Shown piece after piece: positions 34,152 through 42,177 of a stretch of 64,000 bases of DNA. Each line of letters begins with the position of its first letter. Position 1 is the first letter of the stretch. The DNA is from JASHVB01 sp035508435 (GTDB lineage Bacteria > Pseudomonadota > Alphaproteobacteria > Acetobacterales > Acetobacteraceae): contig DATJNA010000161.1 in the NCBI GenBank assembly GCA_035508435.1, positions 18,336-82,335 on the forward strand, given 5' to 3'. The translations under genes were made by a program, and so were the position numbers. Under the pieces are notes generated by a model. That model searched no databases, was not told where the DNA came from, and saw nothing but the letters and a program-made list of their open reading frames with translations.

Positions 34152-35141
34152 TCAGCGGATCGCATGCCCCGTGGTGCGGCGCCGCCACGCGGCAACCAGC
34201 GATGCCACGGCGCAGGACGCGACGCGGCTGGTGAGCGTGTCAGCCCGGCTGGTCAGGATGATCGGCACCCGCGCGCCGAGCACGATGCCGGCACACTCGG
34301 CCCCGGCGAGAAATGACAGGCTCTTGGCCAGCATGTTCCCCGCCTCCAGGTCGGGCACCACCAGGACATTGGCATGCCCGGCCACTGGCGACACGATATG
34401 TTTGATCGCCGCCGCCTCGCGGCTGATCGCATTGTCCAGCGCCAGCGGCCCATCCAGCACGCCGCCGGTGATCTGGCCGCGATCCGCCATCTTGCACAAC
34501 GCCGCCGCCTCGATGGTGGAGGGCACCTTCGGATTCACCGTCTCCATCGCGGAAACAATCGCCACCAGAGGCGGATCGATACCGAGCGCGTGGGCAAGGT
34601 CGATCGCGTTCTGGACGATGTCCACCTTCTCTTCCAGCGTCGGCGCGATGTTCACCGCGGCATCGGTGATGATCAGCGGGGCGCTGTAGCCAGGCACGTC
34701 CAAGATGAAGCAATGGCTGATCCGGCGCGCTGTGCGCAAGCCACTGTCGCGCGCCACCACCGCGCCCATCAGCTCATCGGTGTGCAGGCTGCCTTTCATC
34801 AGCGCTTCGGCCTTCGCCTCTCGCACCAGCGCAACGCCCTTTGCGGCGGAATCGTGGCTATGCTCCGATGCAACCTGAGGCAGGTTCGCGATGTCGATCC
34901 GGTTCTGTTGTGCCACCTCCTGGATCCGGGCGGGCGGCCCCACCAGGATCGGGGCAATCACCCCGAGCCGATACGCCTCCACCGCGCCGGCGAGCGAGAC
35001 CGAGTCACAGGGGTGCACGACTGCCGTTGGCACCGGCGGCTGCCGCCGCGCCATCGCCAGGACCCGCTGATACTTCTCACGGCCTTGCTCCAAGCCGCCG
35101 TCCATGAGGATCGGTTCCAGTCCTGAAAATCGATCTGACAT
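34152..35141 (-). CDS. Phosphotransacylase (PTA/PTB family)
   Basis: 329 residues, the phosphate acetyl/butyryltransferase fold alone: TAVVHPCDSVSLAGAVEAYR, ALMKGSLHTDELM, DAAVNIAPTLEEKVDIVQNA and GGVLDGPLALDNAIS. It would interconvert an acyl-CoA and an acyl phosphate. No acetate or butyrate kinase gene is adjacent. The ATG at 35141 has no Shine-Dalgarno, while an FNR box is centred exactly 41.5 bases upstream; together these suggest an anaerobic, leaderless transcript. Acyl specificity cannot be read from sequence. Confidence 0.85.
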   Translation of the reverse strand: MSDRFSGLEPILMDGGLEQGREKYQRVLAMARRQPPVPTAVVHPCDSVSLAGAVEAYRLGVIAPILVGPPARIQEVAQQNRIDIANLPQVASEHSHDSAAKGVALVREAKAEALMKGSLHTDELMGAVVARDSGLRTARRISHCFILDVPGYSAPLIITDAAVNIAPTLEEKVDIVQNAIDLAHALGIDPPLVAIVSAMETVNPKVPSTIEAAALCKMADRGQITGGVLDGPLALDNAISREAAAIKHIVSPVAGHANVLVVPDLEAGNMLAKSLSFLAGAECAGIVLGARVPIILTSRADTLTSRVASCAVASLVAAWRRRTTGHAIR

Positions 35142-35175
35142 GCGTCGGTGATGGCAGCACAGCCACGTTGCCGCA

Positions 35176-35189
35176 TTGACCTGGGTCAA
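35176..35189 (-). promoter_or_regulatory. FNR/Anr/FnrL-type box upstream of phosphotransacylase
   Basis: TTGACCTGGGTCAA on the plus strand, a perfect palindrome of TTGAC half sites with the FNR N4 spacing. The centre at 35182.5 is 41.5 bases before the A of the phosphotransacylase ATG (35141), the same distance as at hemN. It faces only the minus-strand gene; nothing on the plus strand starts nearby. Confidence 0.78.
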
Positions 35190-35352
35190 ACGCGATGCCC
35201 GGTGCCGCGGCGCCATCCGCCGCAAGCCGGTGATGGCTGCTATTACGCTATTCGGGTGAACAAATTGCTAACGCCGACCGGCAAGCACGATTCGTTCTTG
35301 CGGCGCGCTTCGTCCCGTGTGTCGCCGCATCGAGCAGGCCGCGAATGTTGCC

Positions 35353-36210
35353 TTACCGGAACAGGGACACCATGCCGCGATGAACGGTGGCGATGACGTA
35401 GACAGCGGGCCACGGCATCACGATCTGCGGCGGCGCCACCCGCCGGCGTTGGCGCGGCATTTCTGCCTGTCCCAACATGACAGCCTCTTGCGGCGGCCGG
35501 GAACTCCATCCGCCGGGCGTGTAGGCGACGGGCGACACGCGGTTCACGGCCTGTCCCGTCGAATCACGCGCCTCGGCCGGCAACGCCGCATGCGCTGGCA
35601 GCACGCCTACATGTTGCGTCGTCAATGGCGGCAGCGCGGTTGGCACGGCCGCGCGCGACGGAGGCTGCGCCGATGCGGCCGCAGTGCTCGACCGGTTCGT
35701 CACGTGGACAGTGTTCTGCGCCTCCAACTGTGTCAGTTGGTCGCTGATCTTGTGCTGCAGGGCGTCGAGCGCCTGCATCTGGCCCGCGATCTGCCCCATC
35801 TGCCCATCCTGTCCACCCAGCAGCCAGGTGCCGCACGCGCCGCCCGCTGCAATCACCATGCCCAGGATGCCCAGCGCCACCGCCAGGGTCGTTCCACGAC
35901 GGGCCCGCCGGCTGGCTTGTTGCGACAGCGCTTCGGCGTCCTGTGCCGAAGTCAGGGCGACGGCCACCAGTTCTTCCAGCGCCTCCATGGCAGCCGGCTC
36001 GCCCAGTCGAGGCGGCAGCGACAATGCCAGATCGTCTTCCCGCTGCATGGCGGGCAGGGCTTCGATCCGACTTTGCATGTCGTCGTGCCCGGCGTGGCGG
36101 TCGTCATTGGCCGGCAGCCGCTGGGCGAGCGCCACATCCTCGCGCGCGCGCAGCAACAGAAGCTGCGCCAGTTGTTCGACCGGCAATTGCGAATAATCAC
36201 CCGGTGTCAC
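35353..36210 (-). CDS. Hypothetical single-span membrane protein
   Basis: 285 residues, not recognised. The N-terminal 100 residues are acidic and helical (YSQLPVEQLAQLLLLRARED), one membrane span lies at about 107-131 preceded by RRARR (so the N-terminus is probably cytoplasmic), then a short coiled coil (about 137-166) and a Pro/Ala-rich periplasmic tail. The GTG at 36210 is chosen because GGAG lies eight bases upstream; a TTG at 36240 is possible. Confidence 0.6.
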   Translation of the reverse strand: MTPGDYSQLPVEQLAQLLLLRAREDVALAQRLPANDDRHAGHDDMQSRIEALPAMQREDDLALSLPPRLGEPAAMEALEELVAVALTSAQDAEALSQQASRRARRGTTLAVALGILGMVIAAGGACGTWLLGGQDGQMGQIAGQMQALDALQHKISDQLTQLEAQNTVHVTNRSSTAAASAQPPSRAAVPTALPPLTTQHVGVLPAHAALPAEARDSTGQAVNRVSPVAYTPGGWSSRPPQEAVMLGQAEMPRQRRRVAPPQIVMPWPAVYVIATVHRGMVSLFR

Positions 36211-36252
36211 AGGACAGGCTCCGATCCGGACAACGCCCAAGCGACGCGGTGC

Positions 36253-36314
36253 GCCGGTCTATAACACAGACCGGCAGGCAGCGTCTGCAACCACCTACAC
36301 GGCAGTGTGGTTGC
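36253..36314. terminator. Two adjacent 8-bp hairpins between SDR and membrane-protein genes
   Basis: GCCGGTCT/AGACCGGC at 36253-36260 and 36268-36275 (loop ATAACAC), and GCAACCAC/GTGGTTGC at 36287-36294 and 36307-36314. Both stems are perfect. They follow the SDR stop on the minus strand and probably separate the two transcripts, although no T run is present. Confidence 0.5.
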
Positions 36315-36353
36315 GTGTCCGCTGCGATCGGCAAGTCACGATCCCGTGGGCGG

Positions 36354-37265
36354 TTACTTTATGCGACCCATTTCGCGCAGCTTCTCCGCCACATTGCCCA
36401 TCAGCCCGGTGTACGGCCTCGCACTCGACATATCGCGGATGCGCTCGATCGAGTCGGCGATCATCTCGATCGTCACCGGCTCGGCGGGATCGAACTGCAT
36501 GCCTTCGGAGATGAAATACTGCACGCGCGCGTAGCCGCCGGCGGTCGCGGCCATGATCTCGCCGTTCTGATCGCATTCCTCGCTGCACAGCCAGGCGACC
36601 ATCGGCGACACCAGGTCCGGCTTCATCCACGGCGCGACATCAGGCGGCAGCAGCGACTCGGTCATGCGCGTCAAGGCGGAGGGCGAGATCGCATTGATGC
36701 GGATATTGTATTTCGCGCCCTCGAAGCGCAGCACGTTGATCAGGCCGTTCACCGCCATCTTCGCCGCGCCGTAATTGGCCTGGCCGAAATTGCCGACAGT
36801 GCCAGAGCCCGAGGTGGTGACGACGATCCGCCCATATTGCTGCTTGCGCATGACCGGCCAGGCGGCCTTGGTGCAATACGCGGTGCCGATATGATGCACC
36901 TGGTTGACGAACTCGTAGTCGGTCATCTCCATGTTGTTGAACGCCTTGTCGCGCAGGATGCCGGCGTTGTTCACCAGGATGTCGACGCGGCCCCAGGCGT
37001 TCACGGCGGTGTCGATGATGCGCTGGGCGGAGGCGAACTCAGCGACGGAATCGTAGCTGGCGATGGCTTCACCGCCGGCGGCCTTGATTTCGGCCACCAC
37101 CTTGTCGGCGACCGCTTCCGCGGTGCCGCGGCCATCGACCGCGCCGCCCGGATCGTTCACCACCACTTTGGCGCCGCGCGAGGCGAGCAAGCGGGCATGC
37201 GAGCGGCCGAGCCCGGCGCCGGAGCCGGTGACGATGGCGACGCGATTGTCGAAGCGGATGGTCAT
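36354..37265 (-). CDS. Short-chain dehydrogenase/reductase, 3-hydroxyacyl-CoA dehydrogenase-like
   Basis: 303 residues. Rossmann motif VAIVTGSGAGLGRSHARLLA, NNAG at 98-101, catalytic Ser in VVTTSGSGTVGN and YGAAK (Tyr and Lys). The NDPGGAVDGRG segment and the C-terminal extension after residue 250 resemble the dehydrogenase part of the peroxisomal multifunctional enzyme (HSD17B4) group, so a fatty acyl-CoA or steroid-like substrate is plausible. It is monocistronic by its surroundings. Confidence 0.87.
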   Translation of the reverse strand: MTIRFDNRVAIVTGSGAGLGRSHARLLASRGAKVVVNDPGGAVDGRGTAEAVADKVVAEIKAAGGEAIASYDSVAEFASAQRIIDTAVNAWGRVDILVNNAGILRDKAFNNMEMTDYEFVNQVHHIGTAYCTKAAWPVMRKQQYGRIVVTTSGSGTVGNFGQANYGAAKMAVNGLINVLRFEGAKYNIRINAISPSALTRMTESLLPPDVAPWMKPDLVSPMVAWLCSEECDQNGEIMAATAGGYARVQYFISEGMQFDPAEPVTIEMIADSIERIRDMSSARPYTGLMGNVAEKLREMGRIK

Positions 37266-37483
37266 GGGTGGTGCTGCCTTGCTGGTATCGGATGGCGAAC
37301 CATGCCAGGGGCGCGGCGGCCCGGCCAGTCCGCTGCCGCGACGTTGGTTTTGGCGGGGCCCGGCGGTCTGGCTGGCTCGTCGTTGTTGCGTGAGAATTCC
37401 GCCGGGGATGTCGACGGTGTAACGGCAATCGCGGTGCGGCGGACGCGGCGGATCCGGCCTGTCAGGGATACGGCATCACTGTA

Positions 37484-37735
37484 ATGTCCCTATCCGGTTA
37501 GCGCAGGCTGCCAACCCCTGACGATCGTTCGCCGACTGCGGCTGGGTCCGCCTGCGCCAACCGGACAGGGACATACCGTAAGGTTGTGTGCCTATCTGGT
37601 TTGCGCAGGAGACCGCGCCGCGATCGGCCGGGCAGCGCCGGCCGGGCCGCGATCGGCCGGGCAGCGCCGGCCAGGCCGCGATCGGCCGGGCAGCGCCGGC
37701 CGGGCCATGAACCTGCGCTAACCGGATAGGCGCAA
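37484..37735. repeat. Four copies of a ~24-bp element in alternating orientation (two nested stems)
   Basis: The core CTATCCGGTTAGCGCAGG is at 37484-37507 (with six more bases 5'), inverted at 37551-37574, forward again at 37586-37609 and inverted at 37712-37735, with one to four changes between copies. Copies 1/2 and 3/4 can each pair into a long stem; the second stem encloses a separate three-copy 29-nt array. It lies in the 693-base gene-free gap between the SDR and recR. Confidence 0.85.
37618..37704. repeat. Three-copy 29-nt tandem repeat
   Basis: Units at 37618-37646, 37647-37675 and 37676-37704 differ at one base only. Each is built around GATCGGCCGGGCAGCGCCGG and is itself strongly self-complementary (GGCCGGGC, GCGCCGGCC). 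It lies inside the loop of the larger inverted pair at 37586-37735. Confidence 0.92.
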
Positions 37736-37902
37736 AAAGTTGATAAGCAACCCAGCACGGATATTGGAAAACGGCGATGGGCCTGTAACTGAGCTTCATC
37801 GATCGGCGGAAATCGTTCTGGTCCCCTCATCGTCAGGGCGGTTCACCCTCTGCTTGCTGCCGATCTCCCGGCCTGCTTCCTGCCGGTCTCCCGGCGCATC
37901 CG

Positions 37903-37922
37903 CAGTGAGACTTTCCTCACTG
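37903..37922. terminator. Hairpin downstream of recR
   Basis: CAGTGAG (37903-37909), loop ACTTTC, CTCACTG (37916-37922); a perfect seven-base stem about 36 bases past the recR stop on the minus strand. There is no T run on that strand, so only a candidate. Confidence 0.4.
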
Positions 37923-37958
37923 TAACAACCGGACCCGCCGCGACGCACAGCGACGCTG

Positions 37959-38552
37959 TTACGCCGGCCGCCGACCTCGCAGGGCCGCGGCGAGCGTGCC
38001 GTCATCCAGCACGTCCAGCGCGCCGCCCATCGGTACGCCCTGGCCGACGCGCGTCACCGTCACGCCGAGCGGCTTCAGCCGGTCGGTCAGCCAGTGCGCG
38101 GTGGTGGCGCCATCAACCGTGGCCGGCAGCGCCAGCACCACCTCGGTCACGCCGCCGCGCCGGATGCGGTCGAGCAATGGCAGCACATTCAGATCCTCCG
38201 GCCCGACCCCGCCCAAAGCGGACAGCGTGCCGCCCAGCACGTGATACCGCCCGCGATGCACGTTGGCGCGTTCCAGCGCCCATACGTCCCCCACGCTCTC
38301 CACCACGCAGATCATGGCGCTGTCGCGGTCGGGATCGGCGCAAATGGTGCAAGGATCGTTGCTGTCGAGATTGCCGCAGCGTGAGCAGGGGCGCACGGCG
38401 CGGGCGGCCTCCGCGAGCGCGACCGCCAACGGCAGCATCCGCGCTTCCGGTTGCTGCAACAGACGCAGTGCGGCTCGGCGGGCACTGCGCGGTCCCATGC
38501 CGGGCAGCTTCGCCAACAGATCGATCAGTCGCTCGATTTCCGGGCCACCCAT
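37959..38552 (-). CDS. recR: Recombination protein RecR
   Basis: 197 residues. Starts MGGPEIERLIDLLAKLPGMG with the helix-hairpin-helix, then the zinc motif CSRCGNLDSNDPCTICADP and a Toprim domain with VVESVGDVWALE and HVLGGTLSALGGVGPEDL. It works with RecF and RecO in loading RecA at gaps. The usual upstream partners dnaX and ybaB are absent; a repeat array and a sensor gene lie there instead. Confidence 0.97.
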   Translation of the reverse strand: MGGPEIERLIDLLAKLPGMGPRSARRAALRLLQQPEARMLPLAVALAEAARAVRPCSRCGNLDSNDPCTICADPDRDSAMICVVESVGDVWALERANVHRGRYHVLGGTLSALGGVGPEDLNVLPLLDRIRRGGVTEVVLALPATVDGATTAHWLTDRLKPLGVTVTRVGQGVPMGGALDVLDDGTLAAALRGRRPA

Positions 38553-38657
38553 GGTGCAGGGTCAGTGATGCGCCGGCCGGAGCCCGTCAAGCGGCGGCAG
38601 AGCACGGGGTTGGATGTTGTCACGCCTCGGCTTGCGGCGGTTTTCGCCGGTCGATCA

Positions 38658-38748
38658 GATCAGAAGCGGACCCGTGCTTGATCGCCGGCCCATGCTTGAT
38701 CGCCGCCCCATGCTTGATCGGCGGCCCGTGCTTGATCGCCGGCCCGTG
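38658..38748. repeat. 18-nt tandem repeat, four full copies plus a degenerate one
   Basis: CTTGATCGCCGGCCCATG at 38677-38694, then variants at 38695, 38713 and 38731, with a degenerate copy from 38658. It lies between the divergent recR and MHYT kinase genes in a 337-base gap that otherwise shows no gene. Confidence 0.92.
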
Positions 38749-38889
38749 CGGCTCCTCCGCCGCGCGGCGGGTAGCGGCCGGCGCCTTCTCCACGGCCGCG
38801 TCTCACGGCGGCCAACGCCGTCGCGCCACGCCCAGGCCGTTGTAACAGGTCCGTAAGCAAGAGCGTGGTCAATTGGCTGCCTGCAAGAC

Positions 38890-41800
38890 ATGTGCGGGAC
38901 GCGGGCCTTGGACTGGCAATTCCTGAGGATGTTCCAGGCGATCAGATCCGTTGCGCCCTACCGCGGCAGCTATGAGCCGTGGCTGGTCGCCATATCCGTT
39001 TCGATCGCCATCCTTGCAGCCTTCGTCGCGCTATCAGTCTCGTCTCGCATGGTGAACGCGCCGTCGCGGCGGCTGCGTTGGGCCTGGGCCGGCGCCGGCG
39101 CGCTCTGCATGGGCGGCGGAATATGGGCCATGCACTTCATCGGCATGCTCGCCTTCTCGCTGCCGTGCGGCGTCTCCTATGATCCGCTCGGCACCTTGCT
39201 GTCGATGATTCCCGGGATCATCGCCAGCGGCGTGGCGCTGCATGTCATTGGCCGGGTCAGCGATCCCGGCCTGACGCGATTGCTCATCGGCGGCGTCCTG
39301 ATCGGCGCCGGCATCGGTGCCATGCATTACTCCGGCATGGCGGCAATGGAGCCGGACGCGCTGATCCGCTATCAGCCGGGCCTGGTCGCGGTCTCGGTCG
39401 TCGTTGCCGTGGTGCTCGCCTTCGTCGCTTTGGAGGCGCGCTTCCAACTTCGCCGCTTCGTTGCGTCCGACACCACGGCGAACCTTGTCGCCGCGATCAT
39501 CCTCGGCCTGGCCGTGTCCGGCATGCACTACACCGCCATGCAGGCGTCAGTGTTCTATCCACTGTCGGGGTTACATATCGCCACGGCGATCATGCCGCCG
39601 TCGTTGCTGGCCGCGCTCATCACCGTCATTTCGGTGCTGATTGCCGCGATCGCACTGGTGAGTTCGGCTGCCGGGCGCCAATGGGAACTCGCTTCCGGAT
39701 TGTCATTGGAGATCGGGCGCCGCCGGGCACTCGAGCAGGAGGCAGAGAGCGGCCGGGCGTGCTTGCAGGCAATATTCGATGCTGTCGCGGACGCCATCAT
39801 AACGATGGATCGCGCCGGTCACGTCAAGCAGTGGAGCTCCGGCGCACAGCGCATCTTTGGCTATGCACCGGAAGAGATCGTCGATGCCGACATCGCCGTC
39901 CTGATGCCGGAATCACAATGCTCGAGCGTCGGTGGCTTGCTCGGCCAGCTTGGCGGGGAGCGCATTGTCACCGGCCACGAATTGGCTGCGCAACGCCGGG
40001 ACGGCAGCCGATTTCCCGCCGAGCTCGCGCTGAGCGAGGTGCGGAGCGGAGACGAGGTGTTCTACACCGCGATCGTCCGCGACATCACGGAACGCAAGCG
40101 AGCCGAAGCCGAGCTGGTCCGGGCGCGAGAGCAGGCCGAGGCCGCCAACCTGGCGAAGTCGCAGTTCCTCGCCACCATGAGCCACGAGATCCGTACGCCG
40201 ATGAACGGCGTACTGGGCATGGCGCATTTGCTCACGTCAACGGCGCTGAACGCGCGGCAACGGCGTCTGGTGGACAACGTGGTCCGATCCGGTCAGGCGC
40301 TGCTTGGAATCATCAACGACATCCTGGATTTCGCCAAGATCGAAGCCGGAAAACTGGAACTGGCGGAACTCCTGTTCCAACCCCGTGAGGCCGTCGCCGA
40401 ACTCGCCGATCTGTTCTCGGGACGTTGCTCTAACAAAGGGTTGGAGTTCGTCTATTTCGTGTCGGAAGACGTGCCTTCCCACGTAATCGGCGACCCGGTG
40501 CGACTGCGCCAGATCCTGATCAATCTGGTCGGCAATGCCGTCAAGTTCACCGAGGCGGGCGAGGTTCTGGTCAAGATCGCGACACTGCCCGGCGGTCCCG
40601 ACGAGGTGATATTGACGTTCGCGGTCGAGGATACCGGCATTGGCATCGCGGCGGACCAATGCTCCCGGATCTTCGAGTCGTTCCACCAGGTCGACAGCTC
40701 CATGACGCGGGCGCGCGGCGGCTCGGGTCTCGGCCTGTCGATAACGCGCCAGCTTGTCGAACTGATGGGCGGCAGCATCGCGGTGGAAAGCGAGCTTGGC
40801 CGAGGGTCGCGGTTCAGGTTCACCGCGCATCTCAAGGCGGCGCCGCACGTTGTGGGGCCGCAACCACGTCAACACCTGCCGCGGACCATGCGCGCTCTGG
40901 TGGTGGACGCGAACGCAACCAGCGCTCAGGCTATCCTGCTCTACCTCGCCAGTTGGCAGATCGACGCCCAGGTCGTAGCGACCATCTCGGAGGCGGAGGC
41001 CGCGTTGGTAGGCAGCGGCGGGGCCAAGGGCCCGTTCGATGTCGCAATCCTCGACGTAAAAGGGTTGGGTTCGCGCGCGCTCGAGTTCGCGAAAACGGTG
41101 CGAACTGCATCTGGCCGACGGCAGCTTGAACTCATTTTGCTCGCCAGTTTCGACACCTACATGCGCGATACCAGCCTGGAAGCGCTGGGTGCCGCGGCCA
41201 TTCTGCCGAAACCCGTGCGGCCGTCGGAATTGTTCAACGCCCTGGTATCGATCGCCTCGGACGGCACGAAACGCGACAGTGCACTGCGCTGCACCAGAGG
41301 CGGCCCGCAGGCCGCAACGCCGACATTCAATGCTCGCATCCTTGTGGCCGAGGACAATCCAGTCAATCAGGAAGTGGCCGTGGGCATGCTCGAGGCCATG
41401 GGATGCCGCGCCTTCAGCGTGTCCAATGGACAACTCGCGCTGGACCGGATCGCCCAGGAACACTTCGACCTGATCCTGATGGACTGTGAGATGCCAGTCA
41501 TGGATGGGATCGAAGCCACCCTCCGCATCCGCGAGATCGAAGCGGCCCCGCAGTCCGATACTGTGGCGGCGAAGTCTCGGACGCCGGTCATCGCCCTAAC
41601 TGCGCACGCCCTCAACGATGTTCGGGAAAAATGCTTCGATGCCGGGATGGATGCATTTCTGATCAAGCCGTTCGATGATCGCCAGTTGGCCGAAGCCTTG
41701 TCACGGTGGCTGACACCGTCGCGACCTGACACTCGCAGTGATGACGATCTGGAAGCTGCCCCGGCGGTCGCGGCGCCGCCGCAGACGACGACCAGTACGC

Positions 41801-42177
41801 AGGCTGCAACCAGCGCGGCAATCGACATGGCCGTGATAGATCGGCTTCGTACGCTTGGTCGTCCGAACGAGCCCTCACCGCTCGGACGCGCAGTAGCTCG
41901 TTTCGTCGATGTTGGGCCGGCGCTCGCGCGAACCATGCAGACAAATTTCGAGAACGAAGACGCCGAAGAGCTGGCACGGACGGCCCATAGCCTGAAGTCG
42001 AGCTCCGGAACCTTGGGAGCAACCCGCCTTGCGAAGCAATGTGCACAGATCGAGACATTTGCCCGTCAGTCCAATCTCGCTGCGCTGCGTCCGCTGATAA
42101 TGGATCTTGATCAAGAGGTGGCCGCGGCAGTGCAGCGGTTGGAAGCGATCAGCGGAGAGATTCATGCACCCGCCTGA
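38890..42177 (+). CDS. MHYT-domain hybrid histidine kinase with two receivers and Hpt
   Basis: 1095 residues. A membrane MHYT domain of about seven spans (30-260) has all three signature motifs, MHFIGM, MHYSGM and MHYTAM, thought to bind copper and sense O2, CO or NO. A PAS domain (about 290-405) is followed by HisKA (His432 in TMSHEIRTPMNG), HATPase (GSGLGLSITRQL), a first receiver with a reduced acid pocket (VVDANA), a second normal receiver (LILMDCEMPVMDG) and an Hpt domain with His1033 in TAHSLKSSSGTLGA. It overlaps the next gene by 14 bases. Confidence 0.94.
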   Translation: MCGTRALDWQFLRMFQAIRSVAPYRGSYEPWLVAISVSIAILAAFVALSVSSRMVNAPSRRLRWAWAGAGALCMGGGIWAMHFIGMLAFSLPCGVSYDPLGTLLSMIPGIIASGVALHVIGRVSDPGLTRLLIGGVLIGAGIGAMHYSGMAAMEPDALIRYQPGLVAVSVVVAVVLAFVALEARFQLRRFVASDTTANLVAAIILGLAVSGMHYTAMQASVFYPLSGLHIATAIMPPSLLAALITVISVLIAAIALVSSAAGRQWELASGLSLEIGRRRALEQEAESGRACLQAIFDAVADAIITMDRAGHVKQWSSGAQRIFGYAPEEIVDADIAVLMPESQCSSVGGLLGQLGGERIVTGHELAAQRRDGSRFPAELALSEVRSGDEVFYTAIVRDITERKRAEAELVRAREQAEAANLAKSQFLATMSHEIRTPMNGVLGMAHLLTSTALNARQRRLVDNVVRSGQALLGIINDILDFAKIEAGKLELAELLFQPREAVAELADLFSGRCSNKGLEFVYFVSEDVPSHVIGDPVRLRQILINLVGNAVKFTEAGEVLVKIATLPGGPDEVILTFAVEDTGIGIAADQCSRIFESFHQVDSSMTRARGGSGLGLSITRQLVELMGGSIAVESELGRGSRFRFTAHLKAAPHVVGPQPRQHLPRTMRALVVDANATSAQAILLYLASWQIDAQVVATISEAEAALVGSGGAKGPFDVAILDVKGLGSRALEFAKTVRTASGRRQLELILLASFDTYMRDTSLEALGAAAILPKPVRPSELFNALVSIASDGTKRDSALRCTRGGPQAATPTFNARILVAEDNPVNQEVAVGMLEAMGCRAFSVSNGQLALDRIAQEHFDLILMDCEMPVMDGIEATLRIREIEAAPQSDTVAAKSRTPVIALTAHALNDVREKCFDAGMDAFLIKPFDDRQLAEALSRWLTPSRPDTRSDDDLEAAPAVAAPPQTTTSTQAATSAAIDMAVIDRLRTLGRPNEPSPLGRAVARFVDVGPALARTMQTNFENEDAEELARTAHSLKSSSGTLGATRLAKQCAQIETFARQSNLAALRPLIMDLDQEVAAAVQRLEAISGEIHAPA

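Noticed and set aside
35943..37484. 513-codon plus-strand frame
   Set aside because: Opposite to the SDR and the membrane-protein gene, both of which have clear protein signatures.
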